NCBI GenBank assembly: GCA_009760855.2
Contig: WPIO01000061.1
Location: forward strand, 1,193,501-1,257,500
Direction of reading: 5' to 3'
DNA from: Cristatella mucedo
Taxonomy: Eukaryota > Bryozoa > Phylactolaemata > Cristatellidae
DNA: 64,000 bases
The position numbers and the translations under genes are program-made. A model generated the notes under the pieces. The model did no database searches, was not told the DNA's origin, and saw only the letters and a list, made by a program, of their open reading frames with translations. Shown here piece by piece: positions 58,981-64,000 of this stretch (positions within the stretch are counted from its first letter, which is position 1; each line of letters begins with the position of its first letter).

Positions 58981-59753
58981 TTCGCTTGACAAGTGAACGC
59001 AAGGATCATTAAGACAATAAGCTAGTAGATTTGAGAGCCATTGAAGGTCTGTGAGTCAAAGATCGTTTACATAATGCGGTAGTTGCGATTTTCAATGCAC
59101 GACTTTCATCACCTGCCATTGAGCTTTGGCCCCATCCGCTGGCCTCTGCAATTGCACCGAAGGAAGACTTTCAAGGGGAGGGGAGAGTCACAGCAGAAGT
59201 ATAGACGGAACGAATTAGCTGCGGCTGCGGCACCCCGAGGGTAAGCACACCCGACTATTTTTGGAGTGTTGGATTTGTTTACCAATTTCCGGTGGAAATA
59301 GACAGACTGACTGTGTGGCTAATGTGACCACTTGGCAAAGAGTCATTTTTTTAGCATGAGACCTGAATTTTGTGCAGAGGCTACCGCGATCTACTGACCA
59401 AGCTGACGTTCAGGTTCAGATTTCCAGCTTCTGATTGACACGAGCTTTCTTTACAACTGCGAAATTATTCTAAAGAACTTCAGCTACCAAACAGGCAAGA
59501 ATTTCGACAATATAAGCTGCGAGAGAGTTGGGAGACTTTGAAGTGATGGAAGGCCGAAAGGAATCAAAGCACAAGAAAGGCAACGCGTCATACGCATAGA
59601 AATGAAAGTCTACATTATAATGACCATCGTGTTGATAAGAGTAAAAGCATATATTTTAAAAGCAGTGGGACTACGAACGGAAATCCAGGTGCCCCGTGTT
59701 TCAAAAGACTCAACAGATGAACGCGAGTCGTTTGCATCCACGCCCTACATCCA

Positions 59754-59940
59754 CACAAAAAATCCTAGCTGATTAAACAGCCTCTTTTTGTATAGCGACA
59801 GAAGAGCCTTTACGGCTATCACCACCGCTTGCAGTGGCGATAAAGAATCGCCCACCGCAGGAATCGAACCCACGACCTCGGGACCAAGGTCGTGAAAGCA
59901 ACCGCCTTACCTAGTGTGCCATCACGGCTCACTAAAACAT
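59754..59940 (-). mobile_element. SINE-2 copy with 11-bp target-site duplication
   Basis: Near-consensus full-length element. ccctacatcca flanks it at 59743 to 59753 and 59941 to 59951. Confidence 0.93.
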
Positions 59941-60359
59941 CCCTACATCCATCCACGCCCTAGTATCTCCCACAAAGAGCGAACCGAAGCCTTACCAGCG
60001 CAAAGCCAGCTATGCCGATACGCGGGGCAGATCCGCTTGAGAAAGAATTTGTGATCAAAGTTCAAACAACCGGTGACAGATAAGCAAAGTTAGCGGAGAG
60101 ACCGCAAAATCCTACGCTCCTGGGACTTTTTTTACGTATTAGTAGTGTTGAACTTTTGGTGTTGATGCTCTAGGGTCTAGGGATTGGAACTTGCTTTCTA
60201 AGTTTAATGTTTTAACATATGTTTCGCTGTTCTGCCACTGCTTTTCGAGTATCATTTATATTAATAACAGGAGAGAGAGAGAAGAGGTAGAAGTTACTTA
60301 AATTCTTCTCATCTGGTGTATTGAAGTGTGGCCAGACAACAGCCTGAGACTTCGTGATG

Positions 60360-61560
60360 CAATTCGGGAGTAAGTTCCAGGCTTTGGGAGCATGCGAACT
60401 AAATGCACGGTCTCCAAAGGATTTGAGGTTTGTACGAGGTATTTCTAGACTGTTGGATTCCGAAAAGCGGGTGGTACGATGCTTGGCCTGGTGGGGGAGT
60501 AGATCTGATAGGTAGGCTGAAGCCAAAGAATGAAGGGACCTAAAAGTGAGCGACAAAACCTTGAAGTCGATTAGTTGCTTGACTGGTAGCCAGTGCAGGT
60601 CGGCGAGAAGTGTGTGAGGTGGCAACTGCGACGCTCACGACAGACAAGCCTAGCTGCAGAGTTTTGCACCAGCTGTAAGCCCTGATCGCACATGCCGGTA
60701 GGCCAGCAAGCCGTGAGTTACAGAAGTCAAGAGATGTCACAAATGCATAGACCAACTTAGATGTGGTATCCTTATCTTAAAAAGCCCAAATTTTAGCAAT
60801 TTTATGTAGCTGAAAGTAGGCAGACTTGACTGTGGAGCTGATGTGGTCGTCTAAAGAAAGGTCACTTTGGAACATGACACCTAGATTTCGAGCTGATTCA
60901 ACCGGAGATATGCTGGCAGGGCCAATTTTAAGCATTGGCCTTTCCAATTTCTGAATCGTACTTTTTTTGCCCATAAGTAAGAAGTTAGTTTTATCATCAT
61001 TTAGTTTAATAAAGTTTGCTACCATCCATGTTCGGATGTCATCAATACATGCAGCAAGGGAGTTGAGATAATTCGACGTGCTTGAAGGCTGGAAGGGATC
61101 AAAGCAAAGATACGACTGAGTGTCATCAGCATAAAAGTGAAGGCCTATATTGTGCTTGGCAATCACATCAGTAAGAGGGAGAGTATAAACCATGAAAAGA
61201 ACCAGATCTAGCACGGAGCCATGAGGTACCCCAAATTTCAGAGGTAACTCGGATGATCTTTGTCCGTTCACATCAATACTCTGGAGTCTCCCATTGAGAT
61301 AGGACCTGGACATTGCAGAGCAGTGCCAGTGATGCCCAGGCGAGATGAGGGGTGCTCAAGAAGAACTTTTCTTTTGTTAATGCATAATTCACGAATCTTA
61401 GCAACAGCATTAAGATCTAGGAATGCATTTGATCTACGATGACGCAGCGATAATAGCTGCACATGATCATAATTAACATGCAGGTTACTAGCCGCCGGCG
61501 TAGCTAAGGCCACCGCCTGCTTGGGAGACCAAGAACTTCGATTTTCGGAAGAATTCTGCA
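60360..61560 (-). mobile_element. L2-A LINE relic with YADD motif and a 5' fragment
   Basis: On the minus strand it reads from a 5'-type coding segment (VQLLSLRHRRSNAFLDLNAV, about 61460) directly into the RT (SYLNGRLQSIDVNGQ, about 61300), then GVPHGSVLD, FYADDTQSYLCFD (about 61115) with an intact catalytic motif, and the C-terminal region to about 60360. The endonuclease and first half of RT are deleted, and the 3' untranslated region with its hairpin is missing. Two long frames remain open, 61313 to 60777 and 60625 to 60212. Confidence 0.82.
60777..61313 (-). pseudogene. L2-A reverse transcriptase fragment
   Basis: A 178-codon open stretch covers RT motifs 4 to 7: FGVPHGSVLDLVLF (motif 4, Gln changed to His), FYADDTQSYLCF (catalytic YADD intact), MVANFIKLNDDKTNFLLMGK and DLSLDDHISSTVKSAYFQL. 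The family frame is lost at 60777 by a stop. It is closely related to the copy at 14.6 kb and likely to be a dead 5' and 3' truncated insertion. Confidence 0.85.
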
Positions 61561-62696
61561 ACGAACAACGAACGCTTATTAGAGCGCTCTATGTCGGGAG
61601 GCGAGAATGGATAGGCAGCTACTTAGGCTGTTAGTCGAATACAGCCGCCGAGTGCCAGCTGACAATACAGCTGTCGAATACAGCCGCCGAGTGACAAAAG
61701 ACCTGTGGAAAACTGTTGCATGGAGGTAGTCCGGAGCGAGGGAATGGATGCACTTAACGGTGAGTGGTAGAGCCTTAAATTTAGTGCATTGATTGATTGA
61801 CAGTCAATGCATATTGAGGGAAAGTGGCGTAACGTCACAGGTGCGTGTTTTACAAAATACGAGTTTTGCACCTCCTGCAACCGTGCTGTTGTACAGGCAT
61901 GCAGATATCTCTGCGTAGCGATTTACAGCGGTTTAATTGCGACGCCACGAATGCACGCTATTCATGCGACTCATATCAATGGCTCGATATAGATTATTCT
62001 GGATCTTGCGATAACAACAAAGAATGTCTGCTCCGCTCTCGTAGGTGTGCTCCCGTCCCAAACCAGGGTGGCAGCTGAATAACGATGTAACCAAACTCGG
62101 CGAAATTTTCCTAAAATCATAAAGAGATATATTATTTGCTATGTTTAGCTTTTCGTTGGTCAATAAATAAATTCGTTGAGTCATAGTATTGATCAGTCGA
62201 TCAACACATACATTACACATGCATTACAAATATTACAATCTTACTTACCATTATTTATTCGCAATACAAACAATAGTATAACTGAAGGGCTAAAATCCCT
62301 CTACTTCTGTTCAGTTCCGGCAGCCTAATCGGATATACCTGTTTATCTTCATTTTTGGTTAGATGGCATCAAGAGGATGCAATCCTTCCAGCAAAGAATT
62401 TGTTTTCTTTCTCTGCGTTTTGATAGGCATTTTGCGACGCCAATGCTTTTGTCTGCGGCTATTTTTAATTAGACGGTGGTAAAACGTAATGCATTGAAGC
62501 ATCTGCTAAGCTGATTGACGCCAATAGGGCACATTTTGACATGCCTCACACAATTGACTTCAAGAACTATCCAATGACCAAGCTTCGGTAGTTGGTCTCG
62601 TTCAGATCCTATGTGTTCAATATTTTCTGAAGTTATTGGCATTTTGCTTCTCCCATTAATTCAATTATTGCTTACACATTATCATGACTTTTCGTG
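61561..62696. other. Unassigned AT-rich DNA
   Basis: The only structure seen is a 21-base direct repeat, gtcgaatacagccgccgagtg, at about 61632 and 61673. Confidence 0.5.
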
Positions 62697-62815
62697 GTGG
62701 ATAGCCACCATGAATGCGGCTTTTCATACAAGGTCGTGGGTTTGAGTCTTGCAGAAGGCAGATCTTAATTGGCCCTCTGCAAGGGGGTGATTGCAGCTTA
62801 AGCACTTCTGCTGAT
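62697..62815 (+). mobile_element. SINE-2-like copy, diverged
   Basis: tRNA-like head with caaggtcgtgggtttgagtc and a body with ggccctctgcaagggggtga. The tail is only weakly similar. Confidence 0.5.
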
Positions 62816-63528
62816 ATTTAATGTGTCTGTTGGATGAGCCGGCCTTTACTTGTACCTCGTATATGGTAAGCAAAAATATAGCAAATTTCTTCGCTATTTG
62901 AGCAGATGCTTATGCATTTAAACGTTATTCTGTGCTTGCTGGGATTAAGGCTATACAAGAGTATGTTACATGCGTTTTTATGCTAGTGCGACTTGTTAAC
63001 GCTTCGTTTCTACCTAAAGACACATTCTTAGCCGTGCATTCACACTGCCTGGAAAGCATACATACACATCCTGACCGACCCAACATTCCTTCGTCAAGTG
63101 TTTGTCTTCCGTCAACTTACTTTTTCCGTACAGTTGCCACCTTTCCTACTTCATTTGTAATGATCAAGTTGACCGAGGGCACATGCAGATCATGCCCGCA
63201 AAATGCTGGGTTGTCGCTACGTTCGATTTGCTTGAGTGTTGTTCGATGAGAGTTTCTCTCTAACTGCAGTGTGGTGAAGGTTACATCTTAAATTCATGTA
63301 CAAAAATCAGCTTCCCCCATCATTTGTCTAGGAGTCAAGTCACGCGCGATCTTTGTCTGGTAAAAGAAACTGATAATCCAGGCTAGCTTGTACATCCATA
63401 CGGGCTAGTTTGCGAACGAATTTGTATGCGATAGATGGCATGTCTTGGGGTATAGTGACCTACTTTGGGCATAAGTGGGAGCATAAGCGGGCAGGTATTG
63501 ACGAGCCGCACTCATGTGAATAAATATA
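62816..63528. other. Unassigned DNA
   Basis: A 105-codon open stretch (62932 to 63249, plus strand) shows no recognised domain. Nothing else is seen. Confidence 0.4.
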
Positions 63529-63686
63529 AATACAGTTCATTTTCCATAGTGCCCTAAGAGAACTTAATCTTTATTCAAGCGCTTCCCATATGCAACGGGG
63601 GCTTGAGCCCACGACCTTGGTTATCAAATACATTCACCTTGACATTGGTCGGTGCGAGCATCCTATCCACTGGACCAAACCAGCAA
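63529..63686 (-). mobile_element. SINE-1b copy
   Basis: Antisense tail (cagttcattttccatagtgc), box B (ggcttgagcccacgacc) and the 20-base subfamily insert (caaatacattcaccttgaca). Confidence 0.82.
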
Positions 63687-63904
63687 GACACTGCTGCTTG
63701 CTATTTAGCAGCTCGCGCCATGGAGAATGGGGTCGGCAGCGTCATACTAAAGAGCTTCGTGTTTGTTGCTTCATCAATTCTTCGGATTCTATTTTCTTTG
63801 TCCACATCATGAGAAGTTCAGGGGAATGAGGGAACTTACTTGGAGGAACAAGGATAATGCCTCCGCCAGGAATTACGGGACTATGAACGCCGACGCCTAG
63901 GCCT

Positions 63905-64000
63905 AAGTTCTAGCTTAAGAGCAAGATTCTCTCAATTTACGACCTAGGATGTGGGTTGGAGTCCTGGAGCAGGTAATTATGTATTGCCCACAGCAAGCTG
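63905..64000 (+). mobile_element. SINE-3 head, cut by the window end
   Basis: tRNA-like box B gtgggttggagtcctggagc followed by aggtaattatgtattgccc, as in the 11.2-kb copy. Confidence 0.5.

Overview
This window is nuclear DNA from an invertebrate animal. It has split genes with introns of 6 to 12 kb, many truncated L2/CR1-type LINE copies, several tRNA-derived SINE families, one Ty3/gypsy relic, one hAT MITE, and very long (CT)n and (TA)n arrays. I see no prokaryotic signals. A lophotrochozoan (mollusc, annelid or flatworm) fits best, but I cannot fix the phylum from the sequence alone.

The one host gene I can support is on the minus strand. It looks like a PTPRN/PTPRN2 (IA-2/phogrin, ida-1-like) receptor-type protein tyrosine phosphatase-like gene of dense-core secretory vesicles. 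Four candidate coding exons are seen: signal peptide (44514 to 44376), RESP18-homology domain plus a conserved helix (38062 to 37493), luminal ectodomain next to the membrane (30834 to 30574), and the transmembrane exon (18270 to 18002). All junctions can be joined in phase. The phosphatase-like cytoplasmic domain was not found, so it probably lies beyond position 1. The start codon sits in a GC- and CpG-rich stretch (about 43.0 to 45.3 kb) that carries a (GGC)n tract and a perfect 42-bp palindrome.

The introns are filled with repeats. L2-A is the commonest LINE. Its 3' end has a conserved hairpin followed by an (ATT)n tail, and most copies are 5'-truncated. L2-B is a second LINE family whose tail contains ACATT repeats. 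SINE-1, SINE-2 and SINE-3 have tRNA-like heads, and the tail of SINE-1 resembles the L2-A 3' hairpin. Many insertions are nested.

From 45 to 64 kb no host gene can be named with confidence. This part holds a (CT)n array of several hundred bases, two GC-rich blocks, a broken Ty3/gypsy element (51.6 to 54.85 kb: gag, protease, RT, RNase H, integrase) with an L2-A copy inside it, a 187-bp hAT MITE closely resembling the horizontally transferred SPIN/URR1 group (54.93 to 55.11 kb), a (TA)n array flanked by 33-bp inverted arms (57.64 to 57.88 kb), and an L2-A copy that keeps YADD but has lost its middle (60.36 to 61.56 kb).
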